From NCBI RefSeq assembly GCF_030348825.1, contig NZ_JAUCES010000005.1, positions 2,232,001-2,296,000 of the forward strand: 64,000 nucleotides of DNA, given 5' to 3'. The position numbers and the translations under genes were made by a program. The DNA is from Fictibacillus sp. b24. GTDB lineage: Bacteria > Bacillota > Bacilli > Bacillales > Fictibacillaceae. The notes beneath the pieces are model-generated. The model searched no databases. It saw only the letters and a program-made list of their open reading frames with translations, and had not been told where the DNA came from. Position 1 is the first letter of the stretch, and each line of letters starts with the position of its first letter. Shown piece after piece: positions 54,163 through 62,734 of this stretch.

Positions 54163-55098
54163 CTATATGTTTACTAGAATCATGGCTACAAACATAATGG
54201 TCATGTAGTTCAAAGAATACACGAACATCATGCGAGCCCACTTAATATCATCTTTTGTCTTTAACCCAGAAAGAGCTAAGATTAGCCAGCCCGTTCCTAA
54301 CACGGCAGCCAAGATTAAATAGACAACACCAAAGTCAAACAGGTAAAGAGACACTGGCAGCAAAGCCGCCACATACCAGATCATCTGACGTTTAGTAAGT
54401 GCAAAACCGGATACTACCGGAAGCATAGGAATACCAGCATTTCTATAATCCTCGCAGCGCTTCATAGCAAGAGCTAAGAAGTGAGGCGGCTGCCATAAGA
54501 ACATGATTAAAAATAAGATCCAAGCAACCCAGTGCAGATTAGCGTCTACTGCGGCCCAGCCGATTAACGGCGGAACTGCTCCTGATATACCTCCCACAAC
54601 CGTATTAATAGAGTGGGTGCGCTTTAGCCACATCGTATATACAACAACATATACAAAGAGTCCAATCAGTCCTATTACAGCTGCGGTTAGAGTAGTCATG
54701 GCAAGCATAACTGTTCCGATTGCGGAAAGAATAATACCAACCCATAATACTTGACTCGGATTGATTCTGCCAGTCACTGTCGGACGTTCAATCGTTCTTT
54801 CCATAAGTTGATCAATATCTCTATCAATATAGTTATTTAAACAGCAGCCTCCTGCTATAACTAACGCTGCACCTAATACACAAAGAATTAAGGTAACGAT
54901 GTTCTCTGAAAATAATAAATCATTATATTTTAAGGCCAAGAAAAATCCTGCAAATGTCGTGATTAGATTACTCATAACGATTCCAAGTTTTGCAATGGTC
55001 AAAAAATCTTTCCAGGTGCCTGTCGGGTTCGCTTCTGAAAGCGGTCCAGGTTCCATTACTTTGTTAGCGGCTTCATATGAAGTTGAAGTCTTGCTCAA
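54163..55098 (-). CDS. ctaB: Protohaem IX farnesyltransferase CtaB
   Basis: UbiA-type prenyltransferase making haem O from haem B. The prenyl-diphosphate binding motif is [15 protein letters not shown] (about residues 88-102, with NxxxDxxxD), and the second conserved loop [17 protein letters not shown] follows. About eight to nine membrane helices. The start is TTG at 55098, 6 bases after AAGGAGGTG, giving 311 aa. With CtaA it supplies haem A for the oxidase encoded downstream. A 171-base gap separates it from ctaC. Confidence 0.94.
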   Translation of the reverse strand: MSKTSTSYEAANKVMEPGPLSEANPTGTWKDFLTIAKLGIVMSNLITTFAGFFLALKYNDLLFSENIVTLILCVLGAALVIAGGCCLNNYIDRDIDQLMERTIERPTVTGRINPSQVLWVGIILSAIGTVMLAMTTLTAAVIGLIGLFVYVVVYTMWLKRTHSINTVVGGISGAVPPLIGWAAVDANLHWVAWILFLIMFLWQPPHFLALAMKRCEDYRNAGIPMLPVVSGFALTKRQMIWYVAALLPVSLYLFDFGVVYLILAAVLGTGWLILALSGLKTKDDIKWARMMFVYSLNYMTIMFVAMILVNI

Positions 55099-55167
55099 CA
55101 GATACACCTCCTTTTTTAGAGTAAAATGTTCCAAATCTTTCTTTTGTTGTTATTTAAGCCCTCATTC

Positions 55168-55196
55168 ATTCTATATGGGCTTGACTCTAAAATCAA
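55168..55196 (-). promoter_or_regulatory. Sigma-A type promoter of ctaB
   Basis: On the minus strand TTGATT (55196-55191) and TAGAAT (55173-55168) with a 17-base spacer, 70 bases before the ctaB start. Confidence 0.55.
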
Positions 55197-55332
55197 CGGT
55201 AAAAAAATGTCTTTATCTGTTCACAATATGTAAAGTAGAACGTTTTACCTATATGATAGGATAGTGATATATAAAGAAAATGTCCTCTAACATTATAAAA
55301 CAAAACAAGTGCTTTGTATACTTCGACTAATA

Positions 55333-55361
55333 TAGACAACTTCTTATATTATTTGTACTAT
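55333..55361 (+). promoter_or_regulatory. Possible sigma-A promoter of ctaA
   Basis: TAGACA (55333-55338) and TACTAT (55356-55361) with a 17-base spacer, 77 bases before ctaA. In B. subtilis this divergent region binds ResD; no clear ResD site could be assigned by eye in 55197-55437. Confidence 0.4.
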
Positions 55362-55437
55362 CGGGGTGTCTGCATTACTAGTTGAAAATATTACAAATTT
55401 GTGAACGGTTATAGGACAAAAAAAGCAGGTGAATGAA

Positions 55438-56325
55438 TTGAAAAGAGCTTATCAAATCTATTCTATTATTACTACCTTTGGTATGCTGCTCGTTTTACTC
55501 ATGGGAGCTGTTGTAACAAAAACTGATTCCGGTGATGGCTGCGGAAATTCTTGGCCACTCTGTTATGGAGAACTATTGCCAACAGCACCTAAACTTGAAA
55601 CCATAATTGAAGTAAGTCACCGTTTTGTTTCTGCTTGGCTCGGAATCTTAGTTATTATACTGGCTATATGGGCTTGGAGACGAGAACCCCATAAAAAAGA
55701 AATTAAAATCCTAGCAGGTTCTGCAGTGTTCTTCATTGTCCTTCAAGGACTTTTAGGAGCAGCAGCTGTTATTTGGAGCCAGTCATCAGCCGTACTTGCT
55801 TCTCACTTTGGATTTTCACTAGTTTCGTTTGCAAGTGTGTTGCTGCTAGCGATTCTTTCATTCGAGGATCGGGACCGGCCTTTTATTGCTAAGGTATCAC
55901 CAGGGTTTAAAAAGAATATCTACTGGTTATTTGTTTATTTGTACGCTGTTGTATACACAGGAGCTCTTGTAAGACATACCGGCTCGAGCATGGGCTGCGG
56001 TCCTGAGTTTCCTCTATGTAACGGTTCAGTACTCGCAGCATTAGGATCACAAGCTAGCATACATTTGATGCATAGAATCGCTGCTATCGTACTCTTCTTG
56101 TGGATTGCGATCTCTTGGTATCATGCAAGAAAGCATTACAGTGATCAAAAAGTGGTGAACAAAGGTTTTCAGTTTGCTTTGTTATTTGTCATATTGCAAG
56201 CTGTATCAGGGATTATGATTGTACTTTCAAACCTGAACTTGTTTGTAGCTTTATCACATGGTTTGATCATCTCTTTCCTGTTTGGTACGTTGAGCTATTT
56301 AGTATTAATTGTTTATCGGAAATAA
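55438..56325 (+). CDS. ctaA: Haem A synthase CtaA
   Basis: Membrane monooxygenase that oxidises haem O to haem A. Eight membrane helices in two related halves. The disulfide pairs are Cys35/Cys42 (CGNSWPLC) and Cys187/Cys194 (CGPEFPLC). Haem-ligand histidines are His61 (VSHRF), His123 and His212 (LMHRI), with a fourth in LSHGL near the end. The start is TTG at 55438, 6 bases after CAGGTG, giving 295 aa and the same cysteine numbering as B. subtilis; a GTG three codons upstream overlaps the ribosome binding site. Divergent from ctaB. Confidence 0.95.
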   Translation: MKRAYQIYSIITTFGMLLVLLMGAVVTKTDSGDGCGNSWPLCYGELLPTAPKLETIIEVSHRFVSAWLGILVIILAIWAWRREPHKKEIKILAGSAVFFIVLQGLLGAAAVIWSQSSAVLASHFGFSLVSFASVLLLAILSFEDRDRPFIAKVSPGFKKNIYWLFVYLYAVVYTGALVRHTGSSMGCGPEFPLCNGSVLAALGSQASIHLMHRIAAIVLFLWIAISWYHARKHYSDQKVVNKGFQFALLFVILQAVSGIMIVLSNLNLFVALSHGLIISFLFGTLSYLVLIVYRK

Positions 56326-56366
56326 AAAAAGACCAAGGTGCTTCAATTGCACCTTGGTCTTTTTAT
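56326..56366. terminator. Terminator of ctaA (suited to both strands)
   Basis: A 16-bp perfect stem (AAAAAGACCAAGGTGC against GCACCTTGGTCTTTTT) with a 7-base loop, followed by ATTTTTTT. It could also stop pycA transcripts that pass through copy F. Confidence 0.92.
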
Positions 56367-56430
56367 TTTTTTCTTAATTCACTTATCAAAAGGGTAATGT
56401 TGCTTATTTTGATGTTTTGCTTCAGTGGCA

Positions 56431-56561
56431 AGTTGGTTGGAGTGGAAGGTGCGAGACTCCTGCGGGTGCAGCGTGACAGGTGAGACACTGTAGGTGCAAA
56501 GCACCAAAGTGGCTCACCGCACGCCCCGCGGAAAGCGAGCATCCTGTAACGAAAACCAACT
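56431..56561 (+). repeat. ~130-bp palindromic intergenic element, copy F
   Basis: Divergent copy with ends AGTTGGTTGGAG and CGAAAACCAACT; the terminal T-to-G/A-to-C changes are matched at both ends, keeping the arms complementary. The centre reads GGTGCAAAGCACC, a perfect small hairpin not found in the other copies. It lies 21 bases after the pycA stop codon. Confidence 0.9.
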
Positions 56562-56581
56562 ACTTCCAAGAGCAACATAGC

Positions 56582-59500
56582 TTATTTGATTAATTCGATA
56601 AGAAGATCTCCAGCCGCAATACCTTCTCCGTTTTGAACAGATATTTCTTTAACTGTTCCGTCAAATGGAGCTTGTACCGTCGTTTCCATCTTCATTGCTT
56701 CTGTGATCATAAGGTGATCACCTTTTTTTACTTTTTCCCCTTTTTCAACTAAAACTTTAATCACAGTTCCAGGCATACTTGCACCAATTTGAGAAGGGTT
56801 TGAGTGATCTACTTTTTGTTTGGCAGATACCGTTACTTTTGCACTTTCATCAATTACCACAATTTCACGTGATTGACCGTTTAGTTCAAAGTAAAGTACT
56901 CGAGATCCGTCAGTTTGAGCCTCACCGATTGAGACTAGTTTAACAATCAGCGTCTTACCTTGTTCAATTTCAACTTCAATTTCCTCCCCAAGCTTCATTC
57001 CATAGAAGAAAGTTGGAGTGTCGAGGACAGAAATATCACCAAATTGTGAATACATCTTTTCACGATCTAAGAACACTTTTGGGTATAACGCATATGCCAA
57101 TACATCAAAACTTGTAACTTGACGGTTGATCTTATGAAACAAGGTTTCTTTTATATCATTAAAATCAGCAGCTTCTAAAAGCTCTCCTGGCCTCACTGTC
57201 AGAGGTTCTCTTCCTTTTAGTACAATACGCTGCAGTTCTCTTGGAAAACCTTCATACGGCTGTCCCAGGTACCCTTGAAAGAATTCTACAACAGAGTCAG
57301 GGAAATCTAGTGATTCTCCTCGATCATAAACATCATCTTCAGTTAAGTTATTTTGAACCATGTATAATGCCATATCTCCTACCACTTTTGAAGAAGGAGT
57401 AACTTTTACCACATCGCCGAACATATCATTAACTCTGCGATACATTTGTTTCACTTCATCCCAACGGTCGCCAAGGCCAACAGCTTTTGCTTGCTGCTGA
57501 AGGTTACTAAACTGTCCTCCTGGCATCTCATGTTCGTAAACTTCTGGATCGGGAGCAGGCATTCCGCTTTCAAATCCTGAATAATACTTTCTAATATCTT
57601 CCCAGTAAGAAGAAAGTTGTTTTGCATGATCAATATTTAAGTCTGGCTGTCTCTCATTACCTGCTAATGCATAATACAGAGAGTTAGCGCTTGGCTGTGA
57701 TGTTTGTCCAGCCATAGAACTTACAGCAACATCCACGATATCCACGCCAGCTTCAGCAGCTTTGGCGTAAGTATAGATTCCATTCCCACTCGTGTCATGT
57801 GTATGCAGATGAATTGGAATATCGATTGATTGCTTAAGTGCAGATACTAGATCATAAGCAGCCTGTGGCTTTAATAGACCCGCCATATCTTTAATGGCTA
57901 AGATATGAGCTCCTTCTGCTTCAAGCTCTTTCGCTAGATTCACATAATAGTTTAGATCATACTTTGTTCTGCTCGGATCTAATATATCTCCTGTATAACA
58001 AATCGCCGCTTCAGCAATCTTTCCTGTTTCACGAACGGCTCTGATTGCTACTTTCATACCTTCAACCCAGTTTAGGCTGTCAAAGATACGGAAAACATCG
58101 ATACCAGCCATTGCTGACTTTTTAACAAATTCTTCAACTACATTATCTGGATAGTTTTTATAGCCTACCGCATTTGATGCTCGTAAAAGCATTTGGAATA
58201 GTACATTTGGTGCTTTTTCTCTAAGTTTAATAAGGCGGTCCCACGGATCTTCATTTAGGAAGCGATAAGATACATCAAAAGTCGCTCCTCCCCACATCTC
58301 TAAAGAAAACATATCCGGCCATAATCTCGCTGTCGGTTCAGCAATGTGCAGAAGGTCATTCGTACGAACACGCGTCGCCAGCAATGATTGGTGGCCATCT
58401 CGGAAAGTCGTGTCGGTAAGTAAAAGTTTCTTTTGATCTTTTACCCAGCGTGCTACTGCTTCTGGTCCTTCAGCATCCAATAGCTGTTTAGTACCATTAG
58501 GAATCGGTTCTGAAAGTTTAAACTTTGGAATACGCGGCTTGTCAAAGAACGGTTTTTCCTGTTTTTGAAGCCCTGGGAAGCCATTGATTGTCGTAGCGCC
58601 AATATATGAAAGCATCTTCGTTCCTCTGTCCTTACGCTTTGGAAAAACAAAGAGTTCACTGCTTGTATCAATAAAGGAAGTATCATAGTCTCCAGATAAA
58701 AACTTTTGGTGTGTTACAACGTTTTCAAGGAACGCAATATTCGTTTTAATTCCACGAATACGGAATTCTTTTAAGTTTCTCAGCATTTTGGATGCCGCTT
58801 GTTCGTAAGACAAAGCCCAAGTTGAAACCTTTACGAGCAAGGAATCATAAAACGGCGTGATAATTGCGCCCTGGAATCCGTTTCCTGCATCCAAGCGCAC
58901 CCCAAAACCTCCGCCAGAACGGTAAGCCATAATTTTCCCTGTATCCGGCATAAACTGATTAGATGGATCTTCTGTCGTTACACGAGATTGGATTGCATAC
59001 CCATGACAATAAATATCTTCTTGCTTTGGAATTCCAATTTCTTTTCCGTGTAAGGAGAATCCTTGAGCAATCATAATTTGCGATTGTACAATATCAATCC
59101 CCGTAACCATCTCTGTAATGGTATGCTCAACCTGAACGCGGGGATTTACTTCGATAAAATAAAATTTGCCGTCTGGTGTAACAAGATACTCGACTGTTCC
59201 AGCATTGATATAACCGACATGCTCCATTAGTGAGACCGCTGATTCACAAATCTCATGACGCAGTTCGTCGGTTAAAGAAACACTTGGCGCTACTTCTACA
59301 ACCTTTTGATGCCTTCTTTGTACAGAGCAATCGCGCTCATATAAATGGACAAGGTTCCCTTCATGATCTCCAAGGATTTGAACCTCAATATGTTTAGGGT
59401 TCTCAACAAATTTCTCAACATAAACTTCATCCTTGCCAAACGCTGCTTTCGCCTCCGATTTGGCACGGTCATAGCTTTCTGCTAACGAGTTCTCACTTCT

Positions 59501-60025
59501 GACGATGCGCATTCCGCGTCCACCGCCACCCATAGAAGCTTTAATAATGATTGGAAAACCATTTTCGTCTGCAAAATCTTTTACTTCAGACAGGCTGTTT
59601 ACTGGACCATCACTTCCAGGTATAACTGGAATGTTTGCATCAATGGCAGTCTGTCTTGCTTTTACTTTATCTCCGAACATATCTAGATGTTTTTCATCTG
59701 GCCCGATAAAAACAATACCTTCTTCACGGCAGCGTTCAGCAAATTCTTTGTTTTCGGATAGAAAACCGTAACCTGGATGAATACCGTCAACACCGTTTGT
59801 TTTAGCAATTTCGATAATACCCTCAATATCAAGATAGGCATCTATTGGTTTTTTTCCTTCACCAACTAGATAAGCTTCATCCGCTTTATAGCGGTGATAA
59901 GAACCCGTATCTTCCTTTGAGTAAATAGCTACTGTTCGAATATCCAGTTCTGTACAGGCTCTGAAAATTCGGATTGCGATTTCTCCTCTGTTTGCTACTA
60001 AGACTTTGCTGATTTTTCTGCTCAT
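56582..60025 (-). CDS. pycA: Pyruvate carboxylase
   Basis: Biotin enzyme converting pyruvate, bicarbonate and ATP to oxaloacetate to refill the TCA cycle. It is a single 1147-aa chain: biotin carboxylase (1-455, with KASMGGGGRGMR and EVNPRVQVEHT), carboxyltransferase (about 530-800, with LLLTDTTFRDGHQSLLATR and the metal site HLHTHDTSGNG), the allosteric linker, and the biotinyl domain with Lys1112 in EAMKMET. The start ATG at 60025 follows AAAGGAGAGG. It lies only 22 bases after ftsW, so the two may share a transcript. Confidence 0.98.
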   Translation of the reverse strand: MSRKISKVLVANRGEIAIRIFRACTELDIRTVAIYSKEDTGSYHRYKADEAYLVGEGKKPIDAYLDIEGIIEIAKTNGVDGIHPGYGFLSENKEFAERCREEGIVFIGPDEKHLDMFGDKVKARQTAIDANIPVIPGSDGPVNSLSEVKDFADENGFPIIIKASMGGGGRGMRIVRSENSLAESYDRAKSEAKAAFGKDEVYVEKFVENPKHIEVQILGDHEGNLVHLYERDCSVQRRHQKVVEVAPSVSLTDELRHEICESAVSLMEHVGYINAGTVEYLVTPDGKFYFIEVNPRVQVEHTITEMVTGIDIVQSQIMIAQGFSLHGKEIGIPKQEDIYCHGYAIQSRVTTEDPSNQFMPDTGKIMAYRSGGGFGVRLDAGNGFQGAIITPFYDSLLVKVSTWALSYEQAASKMLRNLKEFRIRGIKTNIAFLENVVTHQKFLSGDYDTSFIDTSSELFVFPKRKDRGTKMLSYIGATTINGFPGLQKQEKPFFDKPRIPKFKLSEPIPNGTKQLLDAEGPEAVARWVKDQKKLLLTDTTFRDGHQSLLATRVRTNDLLHIAEPTARLWPDMFSLEMWGGATFDVSYRFLNEDPWDRLIKLREKAPNVLFQMLLRASNAVGYKNYPDNVVEEFVKKSAMAGIDVFRIFDSLNWVEGMKVAIRAVRETGKIAEAAICYTGDILDPSRTKYDLNYYVNLAKELEAEGAHILAIKDMAGLLKPQAAYDLVSALKQSIDIPIHLHTHDTSGNGIYTYAKAAEAGVDIVDVAVSSMAGQTSQPSANSLYYALAGNERQPDLNIDHAKQLSSYWEDIRKYYSGFESGMPAPDPEVYEHEMPGGQFSNLQQQAKAVGLGDRWDEVKQMYRRVNDMFGDVVKVTPSSKVVGDMALYMVQNNLTEDDVYDRGESLDFPDSVVEFFQGYLGQPYEGFPRELQRIVLKGREPLTVRPGELLEAADFNDIKETLFHKINRQVTSFDVLAYALYPKVFLDREKMYSQFGDISVLDTPTFFYGMKLGEEIEVEIEQGKTLIVKLVSIGEAQTDGSRVLYFELNGQSREIVVIDESAKVTVSAKQKVDHSNPSQIGASMPGTVIKVLVEKGEKVKKGDHLMITEAMKMETTVQAPFDGTVKEISVQNGEGIAAGDLLIELIK

Positions 60026-60047
60026 ACAAGTTCCTCTCCTTTTACCT

Positions 60048-61205
60048 TTACATAATAGCTCTTATCTTTTTATTTACTTCAGGCTGTCTGTCAGGTACTT
60101 TTTTGTTCAGATTTACTTTTGCAGATATGTTTATAAGAATCCCCATCGATGTTAGAAACAAAAGAAGGGATGAACCCCCGTAGGAAATAAACGGCAGTGG
60201 TACTCCTGTAATAGGAAGCAGCCCTACAGCGGCTCCAAGATTAACAACCGTTTGGATGCCAATCATGCCAGAAATACCGAACGCTAATAGACTTGTGTAT
60301 GTATCATTACTTTGCATTCCAATCCAGAATCCTTTTAACACGATATACCCCAATAACAGAATGATTAAAAACACTCCGATAAACCCTAGTTCTTCAGCAA
60401 TGATTGCGATAATAAAATCAGTATGCGGTTCAGGGAGAAAACCGTATTTTTGAACACTCTCACCTAACCCAGAGCCTGTCATTCCACCTGCAGCTATAGA
60501 AATATAGCCATTTACAAGCTGGTAACCATCACCTGCAGGATCTTTAAACGGAGCATATGCAGCGTCAAAACGGGATAACTGTTCATCACTTAATCGGAGA
60601 AATATCCCTAATCCAGCAATACCGGCTAATGCAACCATTGAGAAAATATGTTTAAACTTAATACCAGAACAGAAAAGAATAATGCCTGCAACTCCTGATA
60701 CTATTATGCCTGTACCTAAATCGGGCTGTCTGAGTATCAATAGAAACATTATCGCGAAAATGGTTAAAGGCGGTATGACCCCTTTTTTAAAGTCTTGCAT
60801 CTTACCTTGTTTCTTTGAATAGATCGCAGCTAAATAGATGGCTAAAGTTAATTTTATAAATTCCGCAGGCTGAATACCAATTGGACCTATGTAAAGCCAG
60901 CTTTTAGCGTTATTTACTTCTCGGCCAAACAATAATACTGCAACTAACACAAGGATTGATACTAAGACAATCGGCATCATCATCTTTTTATAGATTTGGA
61001 CATTGAATCTCATCGTAAAATACATAAGCCCTAATCCAGCAAGCAAAAAGATTAGCTGTCTCGTGAAGAAAAAACTGCTGCTGTAATCATACTTATTGAT
61101 TGTTACCCCTATACTCGCGCTGTAGATCATGACTAATCCAGCACTGCACAATAATAGTACGGCTACTATCAAAGAATAGTCATAGGGTCTTACTGCTTTT
61201 TTCAC
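60048..61205 (-). CDS. ftsW: Cell division SEDS polymerase FtsW (YlaO)
   Basis: Vegetative SEDS glycosyltransferase that polymerises septal lipid II with PBP2B. Ten membrane helices; signatures are GIQPAEFIKLTLAIYLA, LRQPDLGTG, PEPHTDFIIAIIAEELG and PLPFISYGGSS. The start GTG at 61205 follows AAAGGTGA, giving 385 aa; a GTG three codons upstream, spaced from GAGGAG, is an alternative. A paralogue, SpoVE, is encoded at 14-15 kb. Position before pycA as in B. subtilis. Confidence 0.93.
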   Translation of the reverse strand: MKKAVRPYDYSLIVAVLLLCSAGLVMIYSASIGVTINKYDYSSSFFFTRQLIFLLAGLGLMYFTMRFNVQIYKKMMMPIVLVSILVLVAVLLFGREVNNAKSWLYIGPIGIQPAEFIKLTLAIYLAAIYSKKQGKMQDFKKGVIPPLTIFAIMFLLILRQPDLGTGIIVSGVAGIILFCSGIKFKHIFSMVALAGIAGLGIFLRLSDEQLSRFDAAYAPFKDPAGDGYQLVNGYISIAAGGMTGSGLGESVQKYGFLPEPHTDFIIAIIAEELGFIGVFLIILLLGYIVLKGFWIGMQSNDTYTSLLAFGISGMIGIQTVVNLGAAVGLLPITGVPLPFISYGGSSLLLFLTSMGILINISAKVNLNKKVPDRQPEVNKKIRAIM

Positions 61206-61555
61206 GTTGTTCACCTTTCTCCTCTCTGTCGAAGTCTGTATCTTTATAATTATTAGATATTGTATCACAGAAACCTTTTTTATTTCTGATTCAACTCTAT
61301 AAGATCAGCTTCTTATAATGTTTCGATGGGTGAGTCTTGTTTTTGAATAGGCTGTTGTTTTTTAAATTTATTGCTTAATAGTGTTAAAAATTAATTGAAG
61401 TGTAAGGTGAGTTACCTGCCACCTAAGAAGCATCTTGGAGAAATGCAACTAGAAAAGCCGAGTTCGCAGGATTTACTTGAAGAAGCACGGTTTTTAATAG
61501 ACAGTTTACTAAAGGATTGTTGCTTTTTTATTTTTTATTTTTTTCTACTTTTGAC

Positions 61556-61685
61556 AGTTGATAGGAGTGGAAGGTGCGAGACTCCTGCGGGACAGGCGGG
61601 CAGGTGAGACACTTATACGTGAAACGTACGAATGTGGCTCACCGCCTGCCCCGCGGAAAGCGAGCACCTGGAACGGAAATCAACT
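61556..61685 (+). repeat. ~130-bp palindromic intergenic element, copy G
   Basis: The copy closest to a family consensus: AGTTGATAGGAGTGG to CGGAAATCAACT, with the centre TATACGTGAAACGTACGAAT nearly identical to copy D. It lies between ylaN and ftsW. The neighbouring 61206-61555 holds no gene that I can support. Confidence 0.92.
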
Positions 61686-61734
61686 ACTTTCAAATCAACA
61701 ATGATACGACAACAGCTTTTTATAAAATGCATAT

Positions 61735-61770
61735 AAAAAAATCCAGTCCAAGTGTATTATCGGACTGGGT
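61735..61770 (-). terminator. Terminator of ylaN
   Basis: On the minus strand ACCCAGTCC pairs with GGACTGGAT (G-T pair included) around a 12-base loop, followed by TTTTTTT. Confidence 0.85.
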
Positions 61771-61775
61771 GTGTA

Positions 61776-62057
61776 TCATTTTTTCATTGATGCATCGTGC
61801 AAAGCAGTAAGCTGCTTTTCGAGCGACTCTAATAACTTCTTGCCTGCATCTTCTTCGACCAAGTTTAAACGGACTGCAAAATCTATCTCACGGGATAAAC
61901 CAAACATTTGCGTATCCAATACTTCCTCATAGAGGGGACATTGTGGCATTGTTAAGTTTTCCATTTGAACTTCAATTAGTTTCAGGATTTTATCTGCATC
62001 TGCTTTTAAGAGTTCAAATGCCCTTTCCCGATGTCCAGTTGCCATCTCAGCTGACAA
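61776..62057 (-). CDS. ylaN: YlaN (DUF1507) iron-related regulatory protein
   Basis: Small all-helical protein of 93 aa, family DUF1507, found in Bacillales and important under iron-limited growth; recent work connects it to iron binding and the regulator Fur. The core [20 protein letters not shown] and [20 protein letters not shown] are nearly invariant (each shown to its limit). The start is TTG at 62057, 7 bases after GGAGGG. Confidence 0.92.
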   Translation of the reverse strand: MSAEMATGHRERAFELLKADADKILKLIEVQMENLTMPQCPLYEEVLDTQMFGLSREIDFAVRLNLVEEDAGKKLLESLEKQLTALHDASMKK

Positions 62058-62189
62058 TGATCATCCCTCCGTTCGCCACGATTTCTACCTTTAAATATAA
62101 AGGTTTGCATAAAAAAAATCAACATATTACAGTATTCATATAATCGTGCTATGCTTTTAATAGCGTTTTCAATTTTCAAGGAGGTTTTT

Positions 62190-62693
62190 ATGGAATTCAT
62201 CGTTGCCCTAAAAGGGAAAGTAAACTATCCCCTTACATTAGATCCAAGTGTTTGGATTTTTGATGATAGAAAAGAGGATTTAAACACATTATTTGAATCA
62301 GATAAATCAACGGAAAGTGAACAGGAAAAATATTTAAAAGAGGTTTCTGCTCATTGGGATAGAGAGTTACAAGAAGGTGCCATCCCACCTTCTGAACAAG
62401 AAAAAAAGAAACCGAAAACCACGTTAAAAGAAACGCTTTTGACAGGATCTTTCGCTATGTCTCTCTCATATTTTATCTATAATGCACAACCGAACCCTGA
62501 CGCAGAGAAAGTTATCATTGAGTCAGGGGACGGTAACGTTGAAATCACACTTAAGGAAGCACAAAACGGATATTTTGCTTTTTCAAATAACGGTAAGCCG
62601 TTAAAAGAAGATGGACCGGTACATTTTTATTTTGCCGATGGACGAAACAAAGAAAATCCCATCAAGTATATTTCTGCCATCACAATTTTATAA
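62190..62693 (+). CDS. ylaL: Conserved hypothetical protein YlaL
   Basis: Protein of 167 aa, uncharacterised, at the ylaL position between ylaN and phoH and on the opposite strand to both. The N-terminal KGKVNYPLTLDPSVWIFDDR and acidic region are followed by a positively charged linker and a beta-rich C-terminal half (VIIESGDGNVEITLKEAQNG, GPVHFYFADGR). No enzyme motif is visible. The start ATG at 62190 follows AAGGAGG; the frame is open 13 codons further upstream but without a ribosome binding site. Assignment is by position and family impression. Confidence 0.75.
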   Translation: MEFIVALKGKVNYPLTLDPSVWIFDDRKEDLNTLFESDKSTESEQEKYLKEVSAHWDRELQEGAIPPSEQEKKKPKTTLKETLLTGSFAMSLSYFIYNAQPNPDAEKVIIESGDGNVEITLKEAQNGYFAFSNNGKPLKEDGPVHFYFADGRNKENPIKYISAITIL

Positions 62694-62706
62694 ATCGGAA
62701 AATTTG

Positions 62707-62732
62707 ACAGCTCATTCACGGGCTGTTTTCTT
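62707..62732 (+). terminator. Terminator of ylaL
   Basis: ACAGCTC pairs with GGGCTGT (one G-T pair) around a 6-base loop, followed by TTTCTTTTTT. Confidence 0.65.
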
Positions 62733-62734
62733 TT

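Noticed and set aside
54899-55264. 121-aa plus-strand frame over the 5' end of ctaB
   Set aside because: Antisense to ctaB and its promoter; no RBS and no recognisable features.
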